Origin: an uncultured Bacteroidaceae bacterium
GTDB taxonomy: Bacteria; Bacteroidota; Bacteroidia; Bacteroidales; Bacteroidaceae
Direction of reading: 5' to 3'
Assembly (NCBI GenBank): GCA_905235575.1
Contig: CAJOLZ010000003.1
Span: 1 to 64,000, forward strand
DNA length: 64,000 nt
The translations under genes were made by a program, and so were the position numbers. Each line of letters begins with the position of its first letter. The first letter of the stretch is position 1. Under the pieces are notes generated by a model. It saw nothing but the letters and a program-made list of their open reading frames with translations, searched no databases and was not told where the DNA came from. Below, one piece after another: positions 18,289 through 28,800 of this stretch.

Positions 18289-19209
18289 ATGAGCACTACG
18301 AATCCCCAGCTTCTGCTGCGACAATCCATCGAAGCATTGTCGACAACAGACTCGCTCTATGGCCTTTGCCACGAATGCGATGACGGTTCTCCCCTACCCT
18401 CCGGCCCTGCACTGGCCGAGATTGTCGACCTGTGCCGTGCCCTCCTCTTCCCGGGTTTTTATGGAAACTCCACACTGAGCAGCCATACGCTGCCCTACCA
18501 CATCGGCATCGGTGTGGAACGCCTCCACAACCTGCTGACGGGACAGATTAAAGCAGCTCAAGGTACCGTCACCTCGGAACAGGACGACGCAAGCGAGCTG
18601 GCTGCCACGTTCATCTCCAAACTGCCGTCGCTGCGCGCCATACTGGCCACCGACGTAGAGGCAGCCTACAACGGCGACCCTGCGGCACTCTCGTACGGCG
18701 AGATCATCAGCTGCTATCCCGTCATCAAAGCTGTCACCAACTATCGCATCGCCCACGAGCTGCTGCTGCTGGGCGTGCCCCTCATACCACGCATCATCAC
18801 CGAGATGGCCCACAGCGAAACGGGCATCGACATACACCCGGCAGCCGTCATAGGCTCGCACTTCACCATAGACCACGGTACGGGCGTCGTGATTGGTGCC
18901 ACATGCATCATCGGCAACAACGTGAAACTCTATCAGGGCGTGACGCTGGGCGCCAAGAGCTTCCCCCTCGACGAAGAGGGACACCCTATCAAAGGCATAC
19001 CGCGCCACCCGATACTGGAAGACAACGTCATCGTGTATAGCAACGCCACCGTGCTGGGACGCATCACCATCGGGAAAGATACCGTCATCGGCGGCAACGT
19101 GTGGGTGACCGAAAGTACCCAACCGGGCGAACAAATCCTGCAAGGAAAGAAAATAAAAAGCATGGCCAAGGAATCCATCGTAAAACCAGAAGACTATGGC
19201 GGACTTTGA
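18289..19209 (+). CDS. cysE: Serine O-acetyltransferase
   Basis: The 306-residue protein makes O-acetylserine from serine and acetyl-CoA, the first step of cysteine synthesis. It has an N-terminal helical domain (1-170) and a left-handed beta-helix of hexapeptide repeats (GIDIHPAAVIGSHFTIDHGTGVVIGATCIIGNNVKLYQGVTLG). The His of DHGTGVVIG is the expected catalytic base. The loop GAKSFPLDEEGHPIKGIPRHP is the family-typical insertion. It is longer than E. coli CysE (273), as usual for Bacteroidetes. It overlaps the next gene by 14 nt. A well-formed promoter precedes it. Confidence 0.93.
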   Translation: MSTTNPQLLLRQSIEALSTTDSLYGLCHECDDGSPLPSGPALAEIVDLCRALLFPGFYGNSTLSSHTLPYHIGIGVERLHNLLTGQIKAAQGTVTSEQDDASELAATFISKLPSLRAILATDVEAAYNGDPAALSYGEIISCYPVIKAVTNYRIAHELLLLGVPLIPRIITEMAHSETGIDIHPAAVIGSHFTIDHGTGVVIGATCIIGNNVKLYQGVTLGAKSFPLDEEGHPIKGIPRHPILEDNVIVYSNATVLGRITIGKDTVIGGNVWVTESTQPGEQILQGKKIKSMAKESIVKPEDYGGL

Positions 19210-20662
19210 GATGATAGCCAAGACCTTCCAAGGACTGGAAGAGGTGTTGGCACAAGAACTGAGAGAACTGGGAGCCGACAACGTGAAGACGGGCCACCGC
19301 ATGGTGTCGTTCACCGGCAACCAGGAGATGCTCTACCGCGCCAACTTCAGTCTGCGCACAGCCATACGCATACTGAAACCCATCAAACACTTCCGCGCCA
19401 CTACGGCCGACGAAGTGTACGACGCCGTGAAGCAGATAGACTGGGAACCCTATCTGACGCTCGATACCACCTTCGCCGTGGACAGCGTGGTGTATAGCAC
19501 CGAGTTCCGCCACAGCAAATTCGTGGCATACAAGGTGAAGGACGCCATCGTGGACCAATTCCGCGAGCGCACGGGACAGCGCCCCAACATACGCATTACC
19601 AACCCCGACATGCAACTGAACATCCACGTGGCGGAGTATGACTGCACCCTCAGTCTGGACAGCAGCGGCGAGAGCCTGCACCGACGCGGCTACCGTCAGG
19701 AAAGCGTAGAGGCTCCGCTGAACGAAGTGCTGGCCGCAGGCATCATCCTGCAGACGGGATGGCACGGCGAATGCGACTTCATCGACCCGATGTGCGGCAG
19801 CGGAACACTGCCCATCGAGGCAGCCCTGATAGCCCGCGGCATATCGCCCGGCGTCTATCGCAAGGAGTATGCCTTCGAGAAGTGGCCCGACTTCGACCGC
19901 GAACTCTTCAACAAGATATATGACGACGACTCGAAAGAACGCCCCTTCGAGCACCACATCTACGGATACGACATCAACCGCGTGGCAGTGGCAATAGCCC
20001 AGCGCAACGTGAAGGCGGCCGGACTGAGTCAGGAGATAACCATCGAACAGCGCGACATAGCCGACTTCACACAACCGGCCGAGAAGAGCATCATGGTGAC
20101 CAACCCGCCCTACGGCGAACGCATCACGTCGCCCGACCTGCTGGGACTCTACCGGACCATCGGTGAAAGACTGAAACATCAATTCCAAGGCAACGAGGCA
20201 TGGGTGCTGAGCTATCGGGAGGAGTGCTTCGACAAGATTGGACTGAAATCCTCGCTGCGCACCCCACTCTACAATGGCTCACTCGAATGCGAACTGAGAA
20301 AGTATCAACTCTTCAGCGGCAAATTCAATGAGATGCGCGCCGAAGGAGGCGACATAAAAACCGACCACGAACGCCGACTGATGGCCGACCACAAGCGCTT
20401 CAAGCAGCACCGCGAGTTCCGCCAACGCCTGGACGACGACCCCGAAGAGAGAACACGCGACCGACGCGACGAACGCAAAAACAAGTATGGCCGACGTGGT
20501 GACGAGCGCGACGAGCGCAACGACCGACGCCCATCGGGCCGCAATCCCTTTGCGCCCAAGAGAGACGAGCGGCACGAAGGCGGACACAAGGACAAAAACC
20601 GATACACGAACGACAAACGTGGAACGAAGAAAAAGTGGAGAGACAGCGATGAGGAAGATTAA
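19196..20662 (+). CDS. THUMP-domain RNA methyltransferase (RlmL/YpsC-like)
   Basis: This 488-residue class I SAM-dependent methyltransferase has an N-terminal ferredoxin-like/THUMP part (1-160). The Rossmann methyltransferase domain carries motif I DPMCGSGTLPIEAALIA and catalytic motif IV NPPYGER. Family members make N2-methylguanine in 23S rRNA. The last about 100 residues form an unusual tail, extremely rich in Arg, Asp and Glu ('RDRRDERKNKYGRRGDERDERNDRR'), probably a disordered RNA-binding extension. It overlaps cysE (14 nt) and the downstream peptidase gene (14 nt), so it lies in a tightly packed operon. Confidence 0.88.
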   Translation: MADFEMIAKTFQGLEEVLAQELRELGADNVKTGHRMVSFTGNQEMLYRANFSLRTAIRILKPIKHFRATTADEVYDAVKQIDWEPYLTLDTTFAVDSVVYSTEFRHSKFVAYKVKDAIVDQFRERTGQRPNIRITNPDMQLNIHVAEYDCTLSLDSSGESLHRRGYRQESVEAPLNEVLAAGIILQTGWHGECDFIDPMCGSGTLPIEAALIARGISPGVYRKEYAFEKWPDFDRELFNKIYDDDSKERPFEHHIYGYDINRVAVAIAQRNVKAAGLSQEITIEQRDIADFTQPAEKSIMVTNPPYGERITSPDLLGLYRTIGERLKHQFQGNEAWVLSYREECFDKIGLKSSLRTPLYNGSLECELRKYQLFSGKFNEMRAEGGDIKTDHERRLMADHKRFKQHREFRQRLDDDPEERTRDRRDERKNKYGRRGDERDERNDRRPSGRNPFAPKRDERHEGGHKDKNRYTNDKRGTKKKWRDSDEED

Positions 20663-22847
20663 ACTGATAGCCACCATGCTCATGGCATCCACCACACTAT
20701 CGGCACAGAAGAGCTTCACGCTGAACGACTTGCTCGGCGGTGGAGACTCGTACTGGCAGCTGCAACCCGAGAACCGCTACACACAATGGTGGGGCAACAC
20801 GGCACTCGAGACCACACCGGACGAAGTGAAAGAACTGCTCACAGGCAAGACGCTCTGCACCACAGAACAGCTGAACGAATGGATTGGCGAGAAAGTTGTG
20901 CGCAATGCCCACAACCTGTCGTTTCCCTATGCGCAGGAGCCACTCGCACTTTTTCTCACTCGAGATAAACGGATGCTTATCGACATCAAGAATCACCGTA
21001 TGGCATGGAGCCAACCCATTCCTTCGGGAGGACGTAACCAAGACTGGAGCCCACAAAGCCGACATCTGGCATACACCGTAAAAGGCAACCTCTTTGTGAT
21101 GACCTCCGACGGAGAAACACTGCAGGTAAGCACAGACGGCAGCACGGACGACAGCGAGGACATCGTGTACGGACAAAGTGTTCACCGCGATGAGTTCGGC
21201 ATCAGCAAAGGTACATTCTGGAGCCCTGACGGAAAGATGCTCGCATTCTATCGCATGGACCAGAGCATGGTGCCCAGCTACCCACAAGTGGACCTGACAC
21301 AACGCATCGCCACGACCTACACCGACCACTACCCCATGGCTGGCGAGACAAGCCATCAGGTAAAAGTGGGCATCTTCCACGTGGACACCAGACAGACCGT
21401 GTGGCTCGACCTGGCTGGCGAAGCTGAAGACTATCATACGAATCTCTCGTGGGCTCCCGATGGAAAGACACTCTACATATTCGAACTGAACCGCGCACAG
21501 AAGCACATGCGTCTCTTCGCATACGACACATCCACCGGAAAACGAAGCGACAAGCCCATCATCGAGGAGAAACATCCCAAGTACGTGGAGCCGATGCACG
21601 GTCTGCGCTTCCTGCCATGGGACGCAACGAAAGCCATCATGCAATCGCGACGCGACAACTGGAATCATCTCTATCTCGTGGACTTCTCGAAAAACATGTA
21701 CCCCGAGCTTCGCGAGGCAGAGGGAGGTGGTCAGGTGGCCGATGGAGTGAAGGTGGCATGCCTGACGCCAGGCCGCTTCGAAGTGCAGGAGCTTATCGGT
21801 TTCAACGAGAAGACACGCAGCATCATATACCGCAGCAACGAGAGCGACCCGCGCCGCAGTTGCCTGTACAGCGTGAACATCAAGTCGGGAAAGAAAAGCC
21901 TCATCGGCGATGAAGACGGTGTGCACCAGGCCACGTTGAGCAGTGACGGCACACAACTCATCGACCGATACAGCAGCCCCACCGTACCGCGCAGCATCAA
22001 CCTCTGCAACACGTCCACAGGGAAAGGACAAAACATACTGACGGCCAACGACCCCTGGCAGGAGAAAGGCTTCAACATTCCTGAAATAACCAGCGGCAGC
22101 ATCAAGGCCGCCGACGGTACAACGGACCTCTACTATCGCATGGTGAAGCCCATCGGCTTCGATGCGCAGAAGCGGTATCCTGCAGTGGTGTATGTCTATG
22201 GCGGGCCTCATGCCCACAACGTTGATGCCCGATGGCACTGGGCACTGCGCGGCTGGGAAGCCTATATGGCACAGCTGGGATATGTAGTCTTTGTACTGGA
22301 CAACCGAGGCAGCGAGTGGCGCGGACTTACGTTCGAGCAGACAACCTACAAGCATCTGGGTGTCGTGGAGATGCAAGACCAGCTGGAGGGCGTCAAGTTC
22401 CTGAAAAGTCTGCCCTACATCGACAGCGAACGTCTCGGCGTGCATGGCTGGAGCTTTGGCGGCTTCATGACCACCAGCCTAATGTGCACTTATCCCGACG
22501 TCTTCAAGGTGGGTGTGGCAGGCGGACCCGTCATCGACTGGAAGTATTACGAGGTGATGTACGGCGAGCGCTACATGAGTACACCACAAGAGAATCCCGA
22601 TGGATACACATCCACCAGTCTGCTGGGCAAGGCTGCCAACCTGAAGGGACATCTTCAGGTAATATACGGATACAACGACCCCACCTGCGTGCCGCAGCAC
22701 ACGCTCTCTTTCATGCGAGCCTGCATCGATGCCGGCACACAACCCGACCTCTTTACATACCCCGGCGACGGCCACAACATGGGCGGACGCGACCAGATTC
22801 ATCTGCATGAACGAATTACACAATATTTTGAAAACTTCTTAAAATAA
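20649..22847 (+). CDS. S9-family dipeptidyl peptidase IV-like serine peptidase
   Basis: The start is the ATG at 20649 ([20 protein letters not shown], a signal peptide). The track start at 20487 is inside the previous gene. The mature part of this 732-residue protein has an N-terminal eight-bladed propeller (about 30-480, DPPIV_N) and a C-terminal alpha/beta hydrolase. The nucleophile is in GWSFGGFMT, the Asp in YGYNDPTCV and the His in GDGHNMGG. It is probably periplasmic or surface-exposed and removes X-Pro or similar dipeptides from peptides, a typical activity of proteolytic Bacteroidales. It overlaps the methyltransferase gene by 14 nt and is 5 nt from the next ORF. Confidence 0.92.
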   Translation: MRKIKLIATMLMASTTLSAQKSFTLNDLLGGGDSYWQLQPENRYTQWWGNTALETTPDEVKELLTGKTLCTTEQLNEWIGEKVVRNAHNLSFPYAQEPLALFLTRDKRMLIDIKNHRMAWSQPIPSGGRNQDWSPQSRHLAYTVKGNLFVMTSDGETLQVSTDGSTDDSEDIVYGQSVHRDEFGISKGTFWSPDGKMLAFYRMDQSMVPSYPQVDLTQRIATTYTDHYPMAGETSHQVKVGIFHVDTRQTVWLDLAGEAEDYHTNLSWAPDGKTLYIFELNRAQKHMRLFAYDTSTGKRSDKPIIEEKHPKYVEPMHGLRFLPWDATKAIMQSRRDNWNHLYLVDFSKNMYPELREAEGGGQVADGVKVACLTPGRFEVQELIGFNEKTRSIIYRSNESDPRRSCLYSVNIKSGKKSLIGDEDGVHQATLSSDGTQLIDRYSSPTVPRSINLCNTSTGKGQNILTANDPWQEKGFNIPEITSGSIKAADGTTDLYYRMVKPIGFDAQKRYPAVVYVYGGPHAHNVDARWHWALRGWEAYMAQLGYVVFVLDNRGSEWRGLTFEQTTYKHLGVVEMQDQLEGVKFLKSLPYIDSERLGVHGWSFGGFMTTSLMCTYPDVFKVGVAGGPVIDWKYYEVMYGERYMSTPQENPDGYTSTSLLGKAANLKGHLQVIYGYNDPTCVPQHTLSFMRACIDAGTQPDLFTYPGDGHNMGGRDQIHLHERITQYFENFLK

Positions 22848-22852
22848 CGATT

Positions 22853-23257
22853 ATGGGTTCCTGGGACGACAATTGGATGATTATGTATACGATGGTGATG
22901 CAATTCATGGAAACAAAGAAACAACGTCCATCGAAGCATCGTCAGGAAGACAGTCAGATGTTCAACTGGCTGAAGAACAACAAAAAGCTGTATAAGAAAG
23001 GAATGCTCAGAGAAGACAGAGTAGAACTCTTCGAGCAGTTGCTGGCTATGACAGAACGCGTGCAACGCGTGAATCAATTTCTTTACGTTGACGATGAGAA
23101 AGTGAAGGAGGTCGATCAGCTCAAGCCCACCGCTGCATATGAAATTCCTCCCAAGGCGGCTCCCATCAAGAAGACGTACAAGAAGAAAAGAACTCTCCCG
23201 AAGAAGAAGAAAGTTCCACAATATGTATCCGTATTCAGAAGAAAAGATAAGGTAAGA
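22853..23257 (+). CDS. Small helicase-associated (HA)-like domain ORF, in frame with purD
   Basis: The 135 codons before purD are open and look coding. [25 protein letters not shown]...[29 protein letters not shown] follows the helicase-associated domain pattern (W..., F...g..Ps, ..W....k...kG.l...r..lf.qLl), with a Lys-rich tail ([18 protein letters not shown]). The HA domain binds nucleic acid in other proteins. No stop separates it from purD. A one-base shift near 23240 would give ...SEEKIR then TAA two bases before the purD ATG, so it may be an independent gene whose stop was lost. It begins 5 nt after the peptidase stop. Confidence 0.55.
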
Positions 23258-24538
23258 ATGGAAAAAGTACTGCTGTTAGGTAGTGGCGGACGCGAACATG
23301 CTCTCGCCTGGAAGATTAAGCAAAGCCCCAGAGTCAAAGAGCTGTTCATCGCGCCCGGAAATGCGGGCACGAGCAAGTTGGGCACAAATATACCCATCAA
23401 GGCCGACGATTTCGAAGGTATCCGCAGATTGGTACTCGAGAAAGACATTCAGATGGTAGTCGTGGGACCCGAGGACCCGCTGGTGAAGGGTATATACGAT
23501 TACTTCCAGGCCGACCCCGACCTGCACGACATTCCCGTCATCGGCCCCAGCAAGGAGGGCGCACAACTGGAGGGCAGCAAGGATTTTGCCAAAGGTTTCA
23601 TGCAGCGTCACGGCATTCCCACAGCGGCCTACAAGACATTTACACGCGAGACTCTCGAAGAGGGAAAAGCCTTCCTGCGCACACTCAAGGCACCTTATGT
23701 GCTGAAGGCCGACGGACTCTGCGCAGGCAAGGGCGTGCTGATACTTCCCACGCTTGAAGAAGCCGAGCGCGAACTCGGGAATATGCTCGGAGGAATGTTT
23801 GGCGAGGCCAGCAGCAGCGTCCTCATCGAGGAATTCCTGAGCGGCATCGAGTGCTCCGTATTTGTGCTCACCGACGGTCGCGACTACGTCATTCTGCCCG
23901 AGGCAAAAGACTACAAGCGCATCGGCGAGGGCGACACAGGTCCCAACACGGGCGGCATGGGCAGCATCAGCCCCGTGCCATTTGCCACCGAAGAATGGAT
24001 GAGCAAGGTGGAACAGCGCATCATACGCCCCACCGTGGACGGCCTGGTCACCGAAGGCATCGACTACAAGGGTTTCATCTTCTTCGGGCTCATCAACGTC
24101 GACGGAGAACCGAAGGTCATCGAGTATAACGTACGTATGGGCGACCCCGAGACGGAGAGCGTGATGCTGCGCATCAAGAGCGACCTGATGGATCTGTTCG
24201 AGGGTGTTGCCACAAAGACGCTGAAACGGCGCAAAATCGAAATCGACCCGCGCAGTGCCGTCAGCATCATGCTGGTGAGCGGCGGATATCCGGGCCACTA
24301 CGAGAAGGGCTATACCGTCTATGGACTTGAACATGTGAGGGGAAGCATTGTCTTCCATGCCGGAACGATACTGTCCGAAGACCGGGTGCTCACCAACGGC
24401 GGCCGTGTACTGGCCATCAGCAGTTACGGAGCCGACAATACCATCGCCCTCAGAAAGAGTTTCCGCGAGGCGCAGAAAATCATCTTCGAGGGAAGATATT
24501 TCCGACGCGACATCGGGCTCGATTTGTCACAGGAATAA
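23258..24538 (+). CDS. purD: Phosphoribosylamine--glycine ligase
   Basis: This 426-residue ATP-grasp enzyme of de novo purine synthesis joins glycine to phosphoribosylamine. The start [19 protein letters not shown] at 23258 matches the family N-terminus and is preceded by an AAGG-type ribosome site (AAGATAAGG). The ATP-grasp core shows [16 protein letters not shown], and the metal/active-site end has [10 protein letters not shown]. The track ORF begins 135 codons earlier because the upstream HA-like frame has no stop. Length is normal for PurD without that extension. Confidence 0.95.
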   Translation: MEKVLLLGSGGREHALAWKIKQSPRVKELFIAPGNAGTSKLGTNIPIKADDFEGIRRLVLEKDIQMVVVGPEDPLVKGIYDYFQADPDLHDIPVIGPSKEGAQLEGSKDFAKGFMQRHGIPTAAYKTFTRETLEEGKAFLRTLKAPYVLKADGLCAGKGVLILPTLEEAERELGNMLGGMFGEASSSVLIEEFLSGIECSVFVLTDGRDYVILPEAKDYKRIGEGDTGPNTGGMGSISPVPFATEEWMSKVEQRIIRPTVDGLVTEGIDYKGFIFFGLINVDGEPKVIEYNVRMGDPETESVMLRIKSDLMDLFEGVATKTLKRRKIEIDPRSAVSIMLVSGGYPGHYEKGYTVYGLEHVRGSIVFHAGTILSEDRVLTNGGRVLAISSYGADNTIALRKSFREAQKIIFEGRYFRRDIGLDLSQE

Positions 24539-24600
24539 GGGGGTTCAGGTCAAGAGCCTGGGCACTGAGTACAAACCATAAAGTCTAAAACCGCAGCCTA

Positions 24601-25554
24601 TTGTCCGCCACTCAGCGTTCCCGTTTCCAGTATCGCGTGACCACCGGCCGTCTCACGCTGCCAGTATGTATCGCGTTGTCTGCGCTGCTGTGGTGGCTCC
24701 ACGAGGGACCGCAGCCGCTTGCAGTTGCAGGGTGGGGCGTATGTCTGCTCACCACATTCTTGCTGGCCGAGACGGACAACACCCAGCAACTCATACGTGT
24801 GCGTTCCCAGATGGTGTGCTCCACCTGGCTCTTCACGGCTGCGTGTGCGTCTGCCCTCCATCCGGCCATTGAGGTGCAGCTGCCGGCTGCCGCGCTGGCA
24901 GCGAGCCACCTGTTGCTGCTGCAGTGCTATCAGCGCACGGAGCCTGTGGCGCAGGTCTTTCACAGTTTCCTTCTGCTCAGCGTGGGCAGTCTGTTCTTCA
25001 CACCGATGCTCCTGCTTACGTTCCCCATGCTGTGCTATCTGTGGCGGCTGATGTTGGTGCGTTCGTGGCGTACGTTCTGGGCCGCAATGGTCGGTCTGGC
25101 GCTGCCCTACATAGGTGTAGGCGGCTGGTGTCTGGTTACGAAAGATTTCAGCTGGATTCTGACACAGATTGAACCCTTGAGCCGTTTGCCGCAACTCGAA
25201 CTCACGGCCTACGAGGGTTTGCCCGCCCATGCGCTCATTCCCTATGTTCTCCTCGTGCTGCTCACGTTCATGGGCATGCTGCACCACCTCACCAACTCGT
25301 TTGCCGACAAGATACGTGTGCGCCTCATGCTGAGGGTCTTCATCTTCCAGTCGTTCTTCCTGTTGCTGATGCCCGTCGCCTGGCCCCAGAGCCTGCCCAC
25401 ACTCACCGCCATGCTGCTGGTGAGCGGCGCACCGCTGATAGCCCATTTCTTCAGCCTCACCAATTCGCGCGCCACCAACGTGCTCTTCATCATCACCATA
25501 GCGATTCTCCTGCTCGTGACGTGCCTGCCGTTCGTTCCGCTGCTGTGGGAATGA
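24601..25554 (+). CDS. Polytopic membrane protein of unknown function
   Basis: This 317-residue hydrophobic protein has about eight to ten predicted membrane spans (for example LTLPVCIALSALLWWL, LLTTFLLAE, FLLLSVGSLFFTPMLLLTFPMLCYLW and the C-terminal VLFIITIAILLLVTCLPFVPLLW). Upstream there is a stop (24586), and the first usable start is TTG at 24601 (MSATQRSRF); GTG at 24637 is the alternative. I do not recognise a domain. It follows purD by 62 nt and precedes the DUF2723 gene, and may belong to a cell-envelope function, but that is only context. Confidence 0.65.
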   Translation: MSATQRSRFQYRVTTGRLTLPVCIALSALLWWLHEGPQPLAVAGWGVCLLTTFLLAETDNTQQLIRVRSQMVCSTWLFTAACASALHPAIEVQLPAAALAASHLLLLQCYQRTEPVAQVFHSFLLLSVGSLFFTPMLLLTFPMLCYLWRLMLVRSWRTFWAAMVGLALPYIGVGGWCLVTKDFSWILTQIEPLSRLPQLELTAYEGLPAHALIPYVLLVLLTFMGMLHHLTNSFADKIRVRLMLRVFIFQSFFLLLMPVAWPQSLPTLTAMLLVSGAPLIAHFFSLTNSRATNVLFIITIAILLLVTCLPFVPLLWE

Positions 25555-25593
25555 CGAAGGCTGTTTCATGTGCTGCCGAAAAGAGGTTTTCAA

Positions 25594-25673
25594 CGCACCG
25601 TGGTGCGACAGGCAACGCAACGTGCTGCGACAGCCTTCGCAACGTGGTGCGACAGACGACGCAACGCAGTGCT
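25594..25673. repeat. 22-bp dyad repeat array R4 (4 units)
   Basis: The units start at 25594, 25616, 25638 and 25660 with cores CGCACCGTGGTGCG, CGCAACGTGCTGCG, CGCAACGTGGTGCG and CGCAACGCAGTGCT. The spacers ACAGGCAA, ACAGCCTT and ACAGACGA share one orientation. The array lies between two co-directional genes. Confidence 0.9.
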
Positions 25674-25792
25674 GTTTCGGAGGCACTCTGAGGCACCCCT
25701 TCCGACGGCGGACACGAACGGTCTGCATGCGCCTATTTTCAACGTTCAGAGAAATTCTTGAATAAACATTAGTTTATTCCATCGATTTTGAG

Positions 25793-25800
25793 TATTTTTG
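25793..25800 (+). promoter_or_regulatory. -7 element (TATTTTTG) of the DUF2723 gene
   Basis: It fits TAnnTTTG and lies 46 nt before the ATG. No exact TTTG is found 19-21 bp upstream. Confidence 0.55.
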
Positions 25801-25846
25801 CACCGCATTTTGCGCGTAAATAAAACCAATAAGCTAAAATAAGACA

Positions 25847-28800
25847 ATGAAACAATTCAGACTGGTTGACAACGTGATGGGCTGGCTTACGTTTGCCATC
25901 GCGGCGGTCGTGTATTGCTGCACGATAGAGCCCACGGCAAGCTTCTGGGACTGCCCCGAGTTCATAACCACGGCCTACAAGCTGGAGGTGGGGCATCCGC
26001 CTGGGGCACCGTTCTTCATGCTGACGGGCAATCTGTTCACGCAATTTGTGAGCGACCCCGCGCTGGTGGCCAAGATGGTGAACATGATGAGCGCACTGTT
26101 CAGTGCGGCGTGCATCATGTTCCTCTTCTGGAGCATCAGCCATCTGACCCGCAAACTGGTGGGTGAGAAAGGCCAGGTGACAAAACTCTCACAGGTCGTA
26201 ATCATCGAGGCCAGTGCCCTGGTGGGCGCGCTGATATATACATTCAGCGATACATTCTGGTTTTCGGCCGTCGAAGGCGAAGTCTATGCCTACAGTAGCC
26301 TGTTCACAGCCGTTGTCTTCTGGCTGATGCTCAAATGGGAGGACCATGCCGACGAGCCCTACTCCGACCGCTGGCTCATCCTGATAGCCTATCTGACGGG
26401 CCTCAGCATCGGTGTCCACCTGCTCAACCTGCTGTGTCTGCCGGCACTGGTGCTCATCTACTACTTCCGCAAATATCCCAACGCCAATACACGCGGCGCC
26501 CTTCTGGCCTTGTGTGGTTCGGCCGTGCTGGTGGCAGCCGTGCTCTATGGCATCGTCCCCGGCATCGTGAAGGTGGGCGGATGGTTCGAGCTCTTCTTCG
26601 TCAACAAGTTGAACTGCCCCTTCAACACGGGTGTCATCATCTACTTGGTGATGCTCATCGGCATCGTGCTGTGGAGCATCTGGGAGACCACCACACAGCG
26701 CAACCGCTTGCGCATGAACATTTCGTTCCTGGCCAGTGTAGCCATGCTGGGCATACCGTTCTACAGCTACGGCATCACCAGCCTCGTAGTGGGAATCGTC
26801 GTGCTGGCAGCCCTCTACATACTGCTGCGTATGAAAGCCAACGGCACCTACCGCATCACGGCACGCGTGATGAACACCAGCCTGCTCTGCATGCTGATGA
26901 TAATGGTGGGATACTCGTCATATGCCGTCATCGTAATCCGTTCCACTGCCAACACACCGATGGACCAGAACTCGCCCGAAGACATCTTCACGCTGGGTCG
27001 TTACCTGAGCCGCGAGCAGTATGGCGACCGTCCGCTCTTCTACGGCAAGACCTACAACAGCCAGGTGGCACTCAGGGAGGAAGGACAATACTGCGTGGCT
27101 GACAGTAAAAAGGGCGCACCCGTGTACCAACGCAAGGAGAAGGCCAGCGAGAATGAGCCCGACCGATACGAGATTCAGCGTTACGAACTCAGCTACATAT
27201 ACGCACAGAACATGTTCTTCCCGCGTATGTTCAGCGACGACCCGGAACACGTAAAGGCCTATGAAAGCTGGATGGGCGGCGTGAAAGGACACACCGTATC
27301 CTTCAACCGCTGCGGCGAAATCGTGAACGTAAAGGTGCCCACAATGCTCGAGAACCTGCGTTTCTTCTTCAGTTACCAGGTGAACTTCATGTACTGGCGC
27401 TACTTCATGTGGAACTTCGCCGGCCGACAGAACGACATACAGAGTCACGGCGAATGGGAGCACGGCAACTGGATTACGGGCATCCCCTTCCTGGACAACA
27501 TGCGTCTGGGCGACCAAGAGAAGCTTCCCACCGAACTTCGCGAGAACAAGGGGCATAACGTCTTCTACTGTCTGCCGCTCATCATCGGTCTGATCGGCTT
27601 CTTCTGGCAGCTCTACCGCAACTCGGAAGAGAACAACAACGAGGGTCAGAAACAGTTCTGGGTGGTGTTCTTCCTCTTCTTCATGACTGGTCTGGCCATC
27701 GTGCTCTACCTGAACCAGACGCCGCTCCAGCCACGCGAACGAGACTATGCCTATGCCGGTTCGTTCTATGCCTTCGCCATCTGGTGTGGACTGGGCGTTG
27801 CCGGTGTTGCCGAAGGCCTGAAGAAGCTCTTGCACAGCGAGACCACAGGCGTGTCGCTGAGCTGCCTCTGCCTGCTCATCCCCATACAGATGGCCGGTCA
27901 GACATGGGACGACCACGACCGCTCGGGACGATACACCTGCCGCGACTTCGGACAGAACTACCTGCAGTCGCTCGACCAGACACGCTACCCCATCATCTTC
28001 ACCAATGGCGACAACGACACCTTCCCCCTCTGGTACTGTGTTGAGACGGAAGGTATTCGAACCGATGCACGTGTATGCAACCTGAGCTACCTGCAGACTG
28101 ACTGGTACATCGACCAAATGAAGCGTCCGGCATACGAAAGCCCTGCAGTGCCCATCCACTGGAACCGATTGGAATACGTGGCAGGCGCAAGAGAGGGTAT
28201 ACAGGTACACCCCGGAACACTCGAACGTCTGATTGAAAGTTTCAAGGACGAACCAGAGAAAATGAAAGAACTGTTGGGCGACAATCCATACGAGCTGAAG
28301 AACATCATCGACCGATGGATTCTCAATCCGAACCCCGACCTGCAAATCTTCCCCACCGACAGCATCGTGCTCGAAGTTGACAAGGAGGCTGTGCGCCGCA
28401 GTGGCATGATGATTGCCGGCGACAGCATCCCTGACGTGATGCACATCAGCCTGAAAGGCAAGCGTGCCGTATACAAGAGCGAGATGATGATGTACGAGAT
28501 GCTCGCACAGTGCAACTGGGAACGTCCGCTCTACGTGGCCGTCACCGTAGGCAAATCCAACTACGGCAGTCTGGGCAACAACTTCGTTCAGGAGGGTCTG
28601 GCCTACCGCATCACGCCCTTCAACACGAAAGACACGGGCAAGACGCTCGACACCGAGAAGATGTACGACAACATGATGAACCGCTTCCGCTTCGGAGGTC
28701 TTGACAAGGACGACATCTATCTGGACGAGACCATCACCCGCATGTGCTACACACACCGCCGCATGTTCTCGCTGCTGGCCACCAAGCTGATGGACGAAGG

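Noticed and set aside
20697-22445. 582-codon minus-strand ORF
   Set aside because: Antisense to the S9 peptidase gene, which has all catalytic motifs. High GC content keeps the opposite frame open.
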